Source: Macrophomina tecta
Lineage: Eukaryota > Ascomycota > Dothideomycetes > Botryosphaeriales > Botryosphaeriaceae
Assembly: GCA_024180945.1 (NCBI GenBank)
Contig: JAKSGN010000035.1
Coordinates: 868,001-932,000 of the forward strand
Length of the DNA: 64,000 nt
Reading direction: 5' to 3'
Shown here: piece after piece, positions 35,179 to 47,336 of the stretch
Layout: each line of letters begins with the position of its first letter
Numbering within the stretch: position 1 is the first letter of the stretch
Program-made: the position numbers and the translations under genes
Notes under the pieces: model-generated
Told to the model about the DNA's origin: nothing
The model's input: the letters and a program-made list of their open reading frames with translations, nothing else
Databases searched by the model: none

Positions 35179-36271
35179 TTAGACGGCCTGCTCGGCACGT
35201 GCGGAGCTGTTGTCGACCTTGTTGCGCCTCTCGCGGCCCTTCTCAGACCAGGGGAAGTGCGCGACGGGGATGACGAAAAAGCTAAGTGCTGTCAGTAGAG
35301 TGTACAAGCTGGGACAAGAAACAAAGCGCATATCTTAGTACGAACCTGTTGCTCGAGTCGGCAATACCGGCCAGGGCATTGTACCAGGCGGCAAAGGCGG
35401 CCAGGATACCGAAAGCGCCGCCAGCCTTGATGCAGCCAGAGTCGGGGGCACCGCCGCTGTGGCGCAGGTAGCCAATGCCTAGCATGAGGAAGGCCAGGTC
35501 AAGGGTGAAGAACAGGAAGAAGAAGGCCACGGTCGAGCGCAGAGTGCACAGCAGGAGCACAAAAGTAAAGATGAACCAGCCCTGAATATAATGTTAGCCG
35601 AATGCTCGGTGCACGCTCGTCTGTTTGTCGCCATCGGAGACATACCATCAGATACAGGCCGAATGAGTTGAGGAATTGGGCCGTGTCCGGAGTGGCGTTG
35701 GCATTTTGATAGGTGCCCTCCAGCTGAGAAACAATGTTGAAGCCGCCAGGAGTAAGGATGATAGCGAAGGAGAGCCAGAAACCACCGTACGAGGACAGTG
35801 CGGTGGCACCGAAGGTGTTGCCGACAGCCATCTCCCACATACCGGCAAGCAGCTGGACGAGACCACCGTAGCCGTAGGCAAGGGCGACGACGATGTTAGG
35901 CTCAGCAATGTTGCGTGTACCCATGTTAATCAGAGACAACACGAAAGTGGTGAGCGCGAAAGCGGACAGTCCAAGGGGCGCAGGATTGGCAAAGTTGCTC
36001 TTGGGAGCACGGTAAAGACCAGGCTGGAACTCTCCTCCGAAGGCGGGCAGCCGCAAGCTCGGGTCGTTGGTTGCAACATGGGCGAGCGGGTTGCCGCCAT
36101 AGTCATAGGGAGTGCGCTGCTTGGGCGGGATGCCGGCATGGTCGATGCCGGAGGTGCCGTTGGTGCCGTTGGTCTCCTTGGAGACTTCCTGCGGGATTGT
36201 CAGACGGACAGGAGAGGAATACGCGGCAGGGCGCAGAAAGAAGCTCTTACGGGGTTGATGGTTGTGGACAT
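35179..36271 (-). CDS. Acetate/ammonium transporter, GPR1/FUN34/YaaH (AceTr) family
   Basis: This is a 300-aa plasma-membrane protein of the family that includes yeast Ady2/Ato proteins and Aspergillus AcpA, which carry acetate (and possibly ammonium export). Four exons are read: 36251-36271, 35646-36188, 35346-35581 and 35179-35281. Introns have good donors (GTAAGA, GTATGT, GTTCGT) and the frames join in phase. A polar N-terminus with repeated NGT motifs (about 1-70) precedes the family signature NPAPLGL at 75-81. Six hydrophobic segments follow, including SAFALTTFVLSLI, WLSFAIIL and FFFLFFTLDLAFLMLGIGYL. The C-terminus ends with a charged Lys/Arg/Glu tail. The first exon encodes only seven residues (MSTTINP). 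Confidence 0.93.
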
Positions 36272-39200
36272 GTTCACTGAGGTCTGCCGTGGACGGGGAG
36301 GGTGGAATGCTCTTATGCAGCGGGCGATAAGGGTGTCGAGGGATTGGGGCGCAAGGGGCTGAGAGGAGTCCCGGGCGTTTATGTCCAATTGGTCCTGTTG
36401 GGGGGGTGACACCAGGTTCGGTGGTGGAGGAAACGGGGGCACGGAGCGGAATATATACATGGTGAGGGCGACTCTGCGGAGTCGTCTAGCGCGGGACAGC
36501 GGCCCACGACCTGGACGGGTAAAGAAAGCAATTGGGAAGGGCACAACAGCGGGCCTCCTCGCTCGGCAGCAGATTCAGAGCATTCTCCACGCACCCTGCC
36601 CTTGGCGGCATGGGTGCAGCCAGTCAAGGCGCGCGCGCTCGACAAGCCGGGTGCACGGGAGCCCGGGATCGCCGCTCTGGCCGTCATCGTCTGGGGAAAG
36701 CTGGCTGCCGAGGACTGCAGCAGCTCGTCGTCGAGGCCAGAGAGGGCAATTGTCATGGTGCACGTATAGCTCGCCCCCAAGCCCGCCCAAGCACCGCCCA
36801 GCGCGCCTCGCCGCGCCCGCGTGCTCAGCGTCACTCCACCTCACCTCCGCCCTCGACCGCTCCACTCAACGCCCCCGGCCTGCCGGCTGGAGGCGTCTGC
36901 GCCGCAGCGCGTCTCATCCCAGCCAGGCATGGGCGGCCAGGAGTGCCAGCCAGCGGCGCCGCATGCGAGAATTCGCATTTGTCAAGACAGTGCCGCATCC
37001 CACCCACGCAGGGACGCCGGCCGAGGGCACGGTTGCGATGATGGCTTGCCAGCCAGCAGGGGCCCAGTCCACTGCACAAACACCCCAGGCACACCCACAA
37101 GGGTTGTTTTTTCAGTGAAGGCGCGACCAGGGCACCGCGCTCAGGGCGGAGCGCTGCGGACGTGGATCTGCAGTGACGGGCGCGCGCGCATTGGCGAAAG
37201 GGCGGAGGGAGGAAGGGCAGGCAAGCAGGCAGCGAGACAGGCAGACAGGCGGATGTAGCGCTCGGCAGCTGTGTTGGCCGACGTCAAAAAGACGGACTAG
37301 AGAGCGTCAGTCTGCGGGGCCTGTGTTGAGCCTCTCCGAGGAGCCTGTCAAGTCTCGCCGCCGCCCCGTCGCCCCTCCAGCCTTTCGATCGCACGCACAT
37401 CCTTGATGAAACCGTCTCGACACCAGTGCTGTGGTTGCTCGTCGGGTTAACGGGACCTGCACGCGCGCACGTCAGCCCTTCCCAAGGTCGGCCATACTAC
37501 CACAATTGTGGGAATCGAGCTGTTGACCCGCCGACGCTGCCTGCAGGAGTTCGGTCCGGCTGCACTCTTCCCTGCCTTGCCTCACGCTCTGCTGTCCGCT
37601 CACCCTCGGCATCTTTTTTTTTTTCCAGCGCATTCCGCCCGCATCCCGGGGCCCGCACCGCAGGCGATCCTCAGTTGTCCGCCGCGCGAGCGTTGAGGAT
37701 GCCCGTTGAACATCACTCTCCAGGACGCGTCCCGCCCGTGCGATGCGCACGCACAGTTTCTTCCCACCGCAAGACTAATAGCCTCTCGCTATTCCTCTCG
37801 CGGTGTCGGCCGCGCTCCATCGCAATTTCGCCGGCCCCCTCCCAGCGGACACCTTTCGAGCCGTGTGCGGAAGCTGGCCCTCTCCCAGGTCCACGCTGCC
37901 GGGATTAGAGGAGAGGCGAACCGGCTTTTAGGCTGTTTTGCGAACCACCTGTGACCTTGGCCCTCCGAGCACCCAAATCTCCTAGTTCTGACTGCACATC
38001 CGCCTCGTGCCGCGCAAAGCGAAGCTACAGAGAAGCGTGCGCGCGCAGCACTCTAGATGCGGACCGGTGTGCGCACAGCTGCCATTTTCGGAGCGCAGGC
38101 AGAGACAGAAACAGTCAATCAGGCATCTGCCGCAGCAAGGAGCCTCCCTGCTCAGACACCTTGCTCGGGCATGAAAGATTCACGAATGAAGATGAACGGG
38201 ACAGTCATCCTCTCACATCTCTCACCCCCATTTTCTCCGTGGTAGCCCTGCAAATCTTGGATCTGCGGCTGATATTTGCTGACCGCGTATTGGCGTTACG
38301 ACACGCGGGCAACGTGCGGAGCGGGTGACACGGCGTCTTCCTCAGGATTCTGCTGCAGGTAGATTGCATCTGTTGAGCCTATACTTTGCTGCCTGCTCCA
38401 GTCCCCCCCCAAAAAAAAAGGAAAAAAAAAAACGCCACGGTTCGATGTCGCGAGCACCCGTACTTTAACCAAGCTTGCGCCAACGAGCTCTTGTGCTGTG
38501 CCAAGTGAAGCCATCTCCGTGTGCCATGCATTGAGCCGGTGATCGCGCAAGAAACCCCCAATCACGCTGCTTGTCAATGCCATCTGGCTTACGAATAGAA
38601 ATTGATCTCGAGTGCACGCTGGCGCCAGATATCGTGTCGTATGCCATAGCTGATGTAATACTTCCATTCGCCCGTCCACCGCGCTCACATTTGGCGAGTG
38701 CGGAGCAACTAGGCAATGGTGGCGCGGAACGTACCTCGGCCCTCCACGTTCTCCGCTCCCCCATTGCCTTGACCTCGGGCACGCCAATCGAAGAAAACTG
38801 GAGAAAACTCTGGGGACAACTCTGTGGGGCTTCCCGTAGTCTTGCGGCTCATAGCTGCATCTGGATCCATCTTAACTCGATGCGGCACCAGCAGTGTGGG
38901 CATGCTACTGTGCGCCGTCGCCGTGTTTCTCAAATTCTTGGTGGGGGAAGCTTGAGCAAGCTTAGCCGCCGCCGCCTCGTGGCGCCCGCGATTCATGATG
39001 CGCCCCCGAATCATGGCTCGAGTGCTTGGTCATCGGAGAACCAGTGATGACAGACTAGTCAAGAACGATCAAGGACATTGTCCGTGAGGTATCCGCGGTC
39101 ATGTGGCGAGCGAAAGGTGGATAGCCGTGATGTAGGTTCTTGGGCGAGTCTGCGGGCTACGAGGTGAGCAGCAGTGCGGTGTATTTAAGCTTAAGCAGGG

Positions 39201-41041
39201 GATATCGGAGATCCACGAGGCCCAAAATGCGGAGAGCAGAAACACAGATCTTGGACGGGACCCTTGACACGAACGAGTGGATTCCTGTGGAGGATCTGTG
39301 GTTGGGGTTGTGTACACACTTGGCGCCTGGTGCGCGGAAGGGGGAACCTGACGCGACACTTCCGCCGCGAAGCCGAGCGAATTCCGAGCACAGGCGGGTA
39401 TCGGCACATCTGGAGCAACTTGCCCGAGCTCAGAGGGCGAGGGCCATTTCTGGTTGGCTGAAAGAACCTATAGTTGGCGTCCATAGCACGGAGAAGTCGA
39501 GGGCTGGTATGGCCTGCCACCGTTAAAAAAAAAAGAAAAGAAAAGAAAAGAAAAGCACCGTTGGAGCGAACAGGCCATGGAAAGTTGAGGCATTGGTCCG
39601 GACGTAAATGTTCCTCAGTCTCAATGACGCCTGCTTCAACTCCCCATGAGCAATGCAGAACACGTCGACGATAGGATTGCTGTCGCTAAGTCTGAAAGCT
39701 CGCAGTGCCGAGGGTAGTGCCTTTTGTCATGCCCGGGGCTGCGTTTGGCAGGTGGTGCATGCGCAACCCTGTTCACGTTTCCTGATCGAGAGGCGCACGC
39801 GAGGCGATGCGGGGTGCTATCCATATCCTGATCCAAGAAAAGGGCAGGCAGCCCGTGAAAAATAGAAAGCTGGCAGCGGAGTGGAGCCGTGCTGGAAGCG
39901 AGGGACAGCTGTTAAAATAGGCGAGACAGCCAGCACAGGTGGTGTTGGACACAGAGGCGGGAGCAGCACCGCCTGTGCGACCGTTTTATCTTTGGCAGCG
40001 GCGGCCGCTTAAGGCGTAGCCTCGCCTATTCTTGGCCCCCCAGGCTGCAGACCGCGAGCCGCATTCCACCCCAAACATCACCTCCTCAGCCCCCGCCCAC
40101 AGCCTTCTGCCCACCCTCTTCCGCCCTTCTCACACCTACAACTTCACGCCAACTGCTATTCTGGTGAAGCGGAGCGTCGCGCGCTCCCGGCGTCCGCTCT
40201 CGCGCAGTGAAACTCGGCCGCAGAGCAGCGCCGGACCCGCCCGCCAAGCAAGGCAGCAGTCGCCAGTCATCCTCTGCACCGCCTCAACTCCCAGCCCTCA
40301 CGGCTAACGGTCTACCGCTTTGGTCACCTTTCTGGAAACCTCAGGCCCTGTAGCCTTGAGCTAGATCCTTCGACGTCACCCCCCAATTATGTTGCCTGTG
40401 AATTGTGGCTTGCACGTTTCCTCGTGCCTGGTTCCAGTCATGCCCTTTATCTTTTTGCGTCAGAATCGACGTTGTAGCCTGCGCTTTCCTGTTTCCTTCG
40501 TGCGCGGATGCGCAAAACTGCCTGCGTGATGCCTTGCGCGCATCCTCTCGTTAATCTCACTCGCGCATTATGACTCCCGCCTCGTCGTCCAGGCCATACG
40601 TCGCTGCTTGTTCCCTTGTCCTTATCCAACGCCGCAATGGGAGTCTGCCTTGCGCCCAGTCCGCTTTTGGCCCCGAAGCCTGGTTGGGGCGGCCTTTGGG
40701 AAGAACCAACACCGCCTCATCCCAGTCACACCCCACAAGGCACCTCTCCAGCTGTTGGAATGCGCACTGGCGTATTGCTCTTTTGTTAGACGCCTGCTTG
40801 GTGTGTCAGATTGGTGAACGCCATTCCATTCTATAAAGTCTGCCTCTCATCGCCGTGTTACTGCCTCCATCCCTACCTCCAACAACGCATTCACCAACCG
40901 GCTTCATTCCTCTTGACGCCATCTATCCAGCTTACACCGTTCTCGCCGCCTTACAGCATATATCAGCGCGCCGCAACCGCACTCACCTCATCACTTTCCA
41001 CCACCTTAAAGCAAGCCACCAACAGACAACTCGACAACACC
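36272..41041. other. 4.8-kb divergent intergenic region, no supported gene
   Basis: This separates the start of the acetate transporter (minus) from the 70-aa gene (plus). It holds homopolymer runs (T10 near 37,615; C8A9 and A10 near 38,403-38,432), a GAAAA microsatellite at about 39,524-39,555 and GC-rich stretches. Many short open frames are present, but none has family motifs or a consistent exon structure. The last 230 bp before 41,042 are strongly pyrimidine-rich, typical of a fungal promoter/5' leader. Length suggests extensive regulation of the carbon-source-responsive transporter, an unannotated lncRNA, or a gene I could not resolve. Confidence 0.45.
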
Positions 41042-41254
41042 ATGGACTCGTACTCCTACGGCTCTAAGAAGACTCCCGCCGCCTACTATACTCCCGCTTC
41101 CTCCTCCCGCTACTACGCCTCCTCTGCCGCCACCGCCTCATCCATGAAGCCCACTCGCGGCTACGGCTCCAAGCAGGGCTCTCCCGTCATCACACACGGC
41201 GGTGACGGCCCTAAGGACCCTCCGACCCGCGACAACACCGGGTACTGGAGCTAA
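41042..41254 (+). CDS. Small Ser/Tyr/Ala-rich protein, 70 aa, unknown
   Basis: This single-exon frame begins MDSYSYGSKKTPAAYY and ends NTGYWS. The ATG has a good context (ACACCATGG) and follows a long CT-rich leader. The protein is low in hydrophobics, rich in Ser, Tyr, Ala, Gly and Pro, and lacks a signal peptide or membrane segment; it is probably disordered. The codons favour C-ending triplets (TAC, TCC, GCC, CCC), as in highly expressed fungal genes, which argues that it is real. No family is recognised. Confidence 0.6.
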   Translation: MDSYSYGSKKTPAAYYTPASSSRYYASSAATASSMKPTRGYGSKQGSPVITHGGDGPKDPPTRDNTGYWS

Positions 41255-41637
41255 ATAGCCAACCTTTCCTCCATCCTTCCACGCCGCTGCAGTATTTCCT
41301 TGTATCTCTTATACTAGCTCGCCGCGACTGCAGCGGATGGAGTGCACATAAGATGGAACTGTTCCACATATCTCCGACACCTCAACGGCCTGATCTCGAT
41401 CTGCCGCTCTCTCGGGCTCTCCTGCCTCGCCCCGGGCTAGGCCAGGCGATCCCCGGACGATCGAGATACCGACAACCACCTCACCGGAGCACACCAAGAA
41501 CCTCAACTTTCCTTTTTTTTTCTTTTTTTTTTTTTAAGACGGCTTGAGCACTCTTCATTTCCTCTCGTTTTTCCTCTCAGCGACTAGACGCATGCCTCAC
41601 GGCCCCACCGCCACCACAACAACAACAACAACAACAA

Positions 41638-41670
<33 letters not shown>

Positions 41671-43451
41671 AATCATAATCAAAAACGACCAACAAAAGAT
41701 GATGGCGCGCGCTGCGGGCGGGTCGTCGTTCGGTTCTTCGCCAAAAAGCAGCAGGGGTGGGCCTGATGACAATCAATTCAGCCGCCGCCGCCGTTCGGCT
41801 CCACCACCACTCGCCGTTTTTCTCCCTCTTTCCCACAGCTCGGCCCCCACAAACCAACACACAACCACCAACCGCCTGGGGGGAGTTCCGGGGCTATTTT
41901 GGGACATCCTTGCACCCGCCCCATCTCGGCAAACAAGCACCCGCACTCCACATGCATCGGGAAACCGGCGTTTTGCGTTCTTTTTTTTTTTTTTTTTTTT
42001 TTTAAGATTCCTGGGTTTTGTTTATCTGGCGAACATATGGGGTCTGGACGATTGTCAACATCATCGTCATTGCAATACACAAACTACTGCATAGCATGGG
42101 GCGGAAACTGGAGTTGCCATTGTACACAACAGCATGGGTTAGCGAGGAAATTTGGGCAGGATACTTTGTTTTCCCTTTCCCCCCCCCCCCTCCTTTGCGA
42201 CGGTCGGCGTTTGAATTCTTTCGTTTTGCAATTCCCATTTGGGACGGTCCAGTTCAGTCGTCTTTCGTTTGCTTTTTTTTTTTTTTTTTCTGCCATTTAG
42301 CTCTCAAGCATCGAGCCTCTCCTCATTCTGAGACGGACAAATCGATCTCATCTCCACAAAGCTTCCCTCACATTACCATTGATTCTCGCGTGACGTATGC
42401 TCGTCTTCATAATCCACGCAGTCCACACAATATTTTGCACTGCACGCTTCTGGTATAGTGTGAAGAAGTATCGATCGTGTATTACAACCATGCCACTTGA
42501 CTTCAAAAAAGCGCATGCAGTATATCACAACACGTATTCACACATACATTTCACAACAGGAAAGATCCAAGCACCAAGCACGAAGCGAAACAGAAAACGA
42601 TGGACAAAGAGAAGAAGCCCCTCTCTTTTGCAAACTGCCTAACGACCAAAAGACTACAAAAGCTACAGACCCATATTGAGCCTGTCTGATAATTCATGCA
42701 CGCACTAAACGCGATCCCACAAAACGGCAGGCAGAGTATCTATATAGCGGCGGTAACTGACAGGCAGAGAGAGCAAAGAAGAAATAGAGCAACAACAAGG
42801 AAAAAAAAAAAAAAAACAGAAACAGACACACTTTAGGGAATCCGACGCCAAAAGGAGAAAGTCCAAAAAAAAAAAAAAAGATATTCCTCCTTTTCTCGTT
42901 CCAAAGGAAAAATGTTCGTCAAAACAACAATGCTGCAAAACGGATACTAAAGAGTCGAATGGACGAGTTATTCGTATCCGACCGCATGATGATTCGACGA
43001 AACTGAGAAGAAGAAACACAAAACCCAAAGAGATAAGCTTATAAAGCTTCTTCCCACAATCGCAAAAGTTTCCCTAAACGCAGGCCCCCAGCGCAATGGT
43101 GTGTTTATGTCCCCCTCTTCTAAGCCTGCGCAATAAGTAATTTCGTATAGTAGGAACAAGCTGCTGTGTGCAGGTGAAATGCACTGATCACATTCACGGC
43201 GATGTCATGCCTTTTATTCTACCACCCTGGCGGGCTGTGGTCTGGTATTTGACGTAGGAAAATGTCGGTCCAATTTGGAGCCTTTTCATTCGTATCCATT
43301 CATGAACCAAAAAGTTCACCGTTTCTGATGAGCCAGTGATGCACGATAGAAGAAAGGAGACCGTTTGATGGTGATGGTGATAATATGAGGAGATGAGATG
43401 CGCCCCTCTATTTTTTTTTTTTTTTTTTCCTTTTTAGGGTCGGGGTATCAT
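41255..43451. other. 2.2-kb interval between convergent genes, rich in simple repeats
   Basis: This interval holds the 3' flanks of the 70-aa gene and the syntaxin gene. It contains long T tracts (about 41,511-41,535, 41,981-42,003, 42,272-42,289, 43,412-43,428), A tracts near 42,800 and 42,867, and a compound microsatellite. No coding region is supported. Confidence 0.5.
41616..41680. repeat. Compound microsatellite (CAA)n(CAT)n
   Basis: About eight CAA units are followed directly by about eleven CAT units and imperfect AATCAT copies. It lies in the non-coding 3' flank of the 70-aa gene. Confidence 0.9.
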
Positions 43452-44699
43452 TTATTTGTTGTTGTTCATGACAACGACGACGGCAACGACGATGGCAATG
43501 ATGATAATGATGAGGACTGTGCGTTGCAGCGATCAGCAAGATGATTCACACACGATCTACGGGCGAAGCGGTGAAGAGACACGCAGGTGCGGGGAAAAAC
43601 TTACGGGCGATACCCAAGCAGTACCACTTCTTCCTGTTACGGGAGCGTGCACTGACGATGGCCGTGTCGATCTCCTCGTTGGCCTTGACAACGTTATCGC
43701 GCACTTCCTCGCCCTTCTGTTCAATGTTTTCCACAAGCGGCTCTTGCTGCACGACGATCTCATTCAGATCCTGGAACAGCTGTGCCAACTCAACCATCTG
43801 CTGTTCGATCTTCTGAATCTCCTTGTGACGGCCCTCAACCGCACGCAGCGCCGATTGCGCCTGTCCGCGGCGGTCGCTCTGCATCAACTGTTTGACATAA
43901 AACCATTAGCATTCTCGGTCCCGCTTGCGGCACCTTGGCCGATCCGAGACATGTCTTTTCTCCACATACCGCTTGCGAGAAAATTTGCGCTTCCGGGTCC
44001 TCGATGGCCTGCTTGACCTCATCGTCGGTAGCATCGGGGCGGACAATCCTGTATTGGCGAGCCTGGCTCTCCTGCAGCTCTTTCCTGAACTTGCTCTCGA
44101 CCTCTTGGAATTTGTTGATGGTGCTCTTGAGACGGCGGTCCACGCGGCCGACCTGCGGCTTGTTGCGCGGCTCGCCCGACTCGGGAAGGCCCTTGATCCG
44201 CCTCATGCGGTCGACGAGGCCGCGGTAGCCCGTCATAATCTCATTGTTGAGGTTATCGATCTGGTTCTTGTAGACTAGCGGCTCATTGACGGCCGACTTG
44301 TGCAGGCGCGACAGCTGCTCGAGCTGCGAGTCGATCTGGTCCAGGGCGCGGTCAATGGCCTGGCAGTCGTTGAGGATTGCGTTGGGATCGGCGGCCGGGG
44401 CGCCGTAGCCGTTGTTCATCGCCTGCATCTCGTAGTCGGGCTCTGTGAATGCTACGCTCTTAGCAAATGGTCATGGCGTGCGGCGCACGTCGGCGGGACC
44501 TTACGGTTGCTGTAGCCGTTCTTGTCGCCGTAGCCGCCATCGTTGCCGCCGTAGGGGTTCTGGCCGTAGCCGCCGCCGCCGACCTGGTTGTATCCGCCGT
44601 ACTGTGATGCCATGTTTAGCTGCGGGTGGCGGAGAGTGCGCGAGAGAATTGCGGTGGAGAAGTAGGCGGCGGGGCGGCGGATCTAAGGCTTACACTCAT
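43452..44699 (-). CDS. Plasma-membrane t-SNARE, Sso1/syntaxin 1 type
   Basis: This is a Qa-SNARE that drives fusion of secretory vesicles with the plasma membrane. Five exons are read: 44694-44699, 44505-44601, 43970-44442, 43605-43887 and 43452-43516, giving 307 aa. The first exon encodes only Met-Ser; the alternative is an unspliced ATG at 44611-44613 (MASQYGGYN), in the same frame. A Gly/Tyr/Asn-rich N-terminus (about 1-40) precedes an Habc three-helix region (about 50-190). The SNARE helix (about 211-275) contains ELAQLFQDLNEIVVQQEPLV, with the zero-layer Gln in VVQQ. A basic linker RSRNRKKWYC leads to a C-terminal anchor of Leu/Ile/Val (287-303) and the short tail MNNNK. All introns have fungal consensus ends. 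Confidence 0.93.
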
Positions 44700-45197
44700 G
44701 GTGAACTGGTGAAACTAGGAGCGTGTGGACGCGACTCCTGGGGTCGGTGGTTGTGCTGCGGCGGTATCGTGCGGGTGGGCGCGTGGAGCGTGGGTGGTTT
44801 CGGGGTGTACGTGGTGTGAGGCGCGCCTGGCGAAGGATAGGAACGAGCAGAGGAAACGCCGGTAAGAACTAAAGAATGACAACGACGGATCCGCGGCTCT
44901 GGATGCGCGTAAGGAAGGCTGAGAGGCGGAGCTGAGAGGTGCGTGTTCGGGGAAGATGGTAGGGCAGGGCAGGGTCGACGGCGCAGCCCCTGGCGCGAAT
45001 GCGGAAAGGGCCCCCAAGCCGCCCGCGAGCGGCCAGGGTGCGACACCCAGCGCTGATTTGCCCTCTATTTTTGTCGCACGACTCGGGACACGAAAGAATC
45101 ACTGTGCATCATGAGCTCCGCATACAGCGTTGGCCAAACTATCTGCTGCCACTCTCTATCCAGTGCTGACAGCTGAGCCGCACGAGCGCCCTGCGCC
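44700..45197. promoter_or_regulatory. Upstream region of the SNARE gene / 3' flank of NAPRT gene
   Basis: This 498-bp spacer lies between tandem minus-strand genes. It is GC-rich and has no clear core promoter motif. Short open frames here have no support. Confidence 0.4.
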
Positions 45198-46860
45198 TCA
45201 CGAGCTCTTTGAAGCCGCTGCGCTGCCCGTTCCCCAGCGCGTCCGCTCGTCGCCGCCCGCCCATTCCTTCTCGACGTAGCCCAGCCGCCGTTTCACCTCT
45301 GCAACCGTCGCCTTGTCGCCTGTGTTCTTGCCCATGTTGTCGCTGATCTTGACTGCCGCCCTGCCCGCCGCCGACGCTATCTTGATGACAATGTTGAGCG
45401 GCACCGACTTCTGGCCCGTGGACTCGCGCACGAAATCATCTGTGGGATCGTCAGCAACCGATATAGCCTTGGCCATCCTGCGTCGCCACTCACTTGTCAG
45501 GAACGTCCCCACCCCGAACGTTGGCTGGAATCCTTCGGCCTCTGCCGCCTTCTTGTACTCCAGACACAGCTCGATGTTGAGCGAGTCCGAGAAGACGATG
45601 ACCTTCTTGCCCTGGACGGCTTCCTCGTCGTAGAACTTGCGCATCATCTTTATGAAGTCCCTTGGATCTCCTGAGTCCTGGCGCACGCCGGTAAACGACT
45701 GGGCAAATGTCGGCACATCCGTATTCGTGCCATCTCTCCTATGGATTGGAGCGTGGATGGGCGGTTCGGTCGTCCCGAGAGAGGCCGTTTCGGACAGAGT
45801 GGAGCTCCCAGAGACTGATGCCGTAGTCGCCGCCGAGCCCGGTTCGGCAGTGGTGTACGTAGGGATCGGCTTCTTGAATGCCTTCAGGAAATTAGGTGTG
45901 CCGAATGTGTCGGTCAATGCGATGCTCAGAACCTGGACCGGTCAGCCTCCTGAACAGTATTTGCCGGCTTGAATGACTTACGCCTTCGCCAAATGTGCCG
46001 ACCCAGTAGCTCAGGGCGATCTCATTGGCGTCCTCGTAATTGTTGGTAACAGCAGCAACACCCATGAACCACTCATGTGCGACGGTACCAACAGGAGGAA
46101 CATTGTACTTCATCGCAAAGTGAACATTGCTTGTTCCCGAGAGCTTGCCAGCCCACCCTTTCGCTTCCGCATCCTGGGCCGCCCTCAAGAGGCCTTGCAT
46201 GACAAGATCATGGGTGTGGTAGTCTCGCCTTCTTCTGCTTCCAAACTCTGAGAATATGCATCCATTCTCTAACAGTTGCAATCCCTTGTTGTATGCCTTA
46301 TCCAACTGACCACTGTGACTCCAGTCTGTATCGCAGAACTTAAAGTACGCCTCGCTGATTAAGGCGAGCAAGGGGATCTCGTATAATATCGTCTCGACCC
46401 ACAGGCCCTCGGTCTGAAGATCCAGGTCGCCTATATCATCGTCGGCGCCGGTGTCCTTGTCCGCCCTGAACGAGAGCCTGATCTGCTTGCCTGGGTGGAG
46501 TCTGAATGTGCGCAGGTAGCGGAGGTACTGGTCGTTGAGGTATGTGCAGCTCTTCTTCAGGAAATCGAGCTCCTCCTGCGAGAATGCGAGGTTCCCCAGC
46601 TTGTCGATCTGGCTCTGTAGCCAACGGTAGGCAGCGCGGGTAAAGCGCATGTGCGGCGTGCGATTGGTGAAGCTGTAGGTAACGTCTACGGTAGGGAAAT
46701 ACTTGAGCACGCAGCACTGCATAGTGAGCTTGTACAAATCTCTGTGTAGCTGGTCAGAGGTGTTTGTGAGTCAATGACGCGCCGCGCATACTCACGTATC
46801 CAGCAGAGAGTTGACGCCCTCAGGCAGCGCAGCGGCGCCGCCATTGCTGACGTCTGCCAT
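45198..46860 (-). CDS. NPT1: Nicotinate phosphoribosyltransferase
   Basis: The enzyme converts nicotinate and PRPP (with ATP) into nicotinate mononucleotide, the salvage entry of the Preiss-Handler NAD route. Four exons are read: 46796-46860, 45982-46741, 45494-45932 and 45198-45439, giving 501 aa with introns of about 49-54 nt in phase. Motifs are LLDTDLYKLTMQ across the first intron (about 19-30), FSEFGSRRRRDYH (185-197), GTSNV (224-228), GVLSIALTDTFGTP, VRQDSGDP (358-365), VIVFSDSL and GVGTFLTNDF across the last intron. About 50 residues of Ser/Thr/Ala/Pro-rich sequence (about 296-348) sit between LKAFKKPIPTY and PTFAQSFTGVRQDSGDP. The insert accounts for much of the excess over yeast Npt1 (about 430 aa). 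Confidence 0.94.
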
Positions 46861-47336
46861 TCGCGCGGGCGAGTCTAGCCTTCAGTCGAGGCAGATGCCG
46901 GCGTAGAGAGAGGGTGGAGAGGGCGAGGTGGTGTACTTTGCAGAGAGGGATTGCGGCGGCAGTGGTGGGGAGGGCGCGCGTCCCAAAATGCCCCGCCATC
47001 GGCAAGTGTGAAATCATCGGAGATAAGAGCTGCAGTGTAGGGTCGTCAGCCGCCACCTCTGTCAATGCATGCCGCATCCCTCAAACGCTTAGTGACCGGG
47101 TATGCAATGACTTCACATGCGTTCTCTGCCCGTCACGTTTCGCACCCACACGCTGAAACGGCTGTGCGCCTTTTCGCTCGCTCCACTTGCCTCGCCTTTT
47201 TTAATTTTTTTTTTTCTTCTTCTATCGTCCTATCCCTTGCTCCTCTTTCAAGCGTCTCAATGCCATATGTTCGAGTGACTACAGAACTTCTAGCGAGTGT
47301 TTATCAATAACATGAACAGCGCAGTTCGGACATTCA
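46861..47336. other. Spacer upstream of the NAPRT gene
   Basis: This 476-bp spacer lies between tandem minus-strand genes. A T10 tract lies near 47,206-47,215. It probably carries the NAPRT promoter and the 3' end of the next gene. No coding region is supported. Confidence 0.45.

Noticed and set aside
36381..39526. Frames up to 245 aa between the acetate transporter and the 70-aa gene
   Set aside because: Arg/Pro/Ala/Ser-rich translations typical of GC-rich non-coding DNA; competing frames on both strands.
41616..41680. Possible CRISPR-like array
   Set aside because: Perfect trinucleotide microsatellite with no spacers, in a fungal 3' flank.
43456..44016. 186-aa plus-strand frame opposite the SNARE gene
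   Set aside because: It is the complement of the SNARE exons, which have clear domain evidence.
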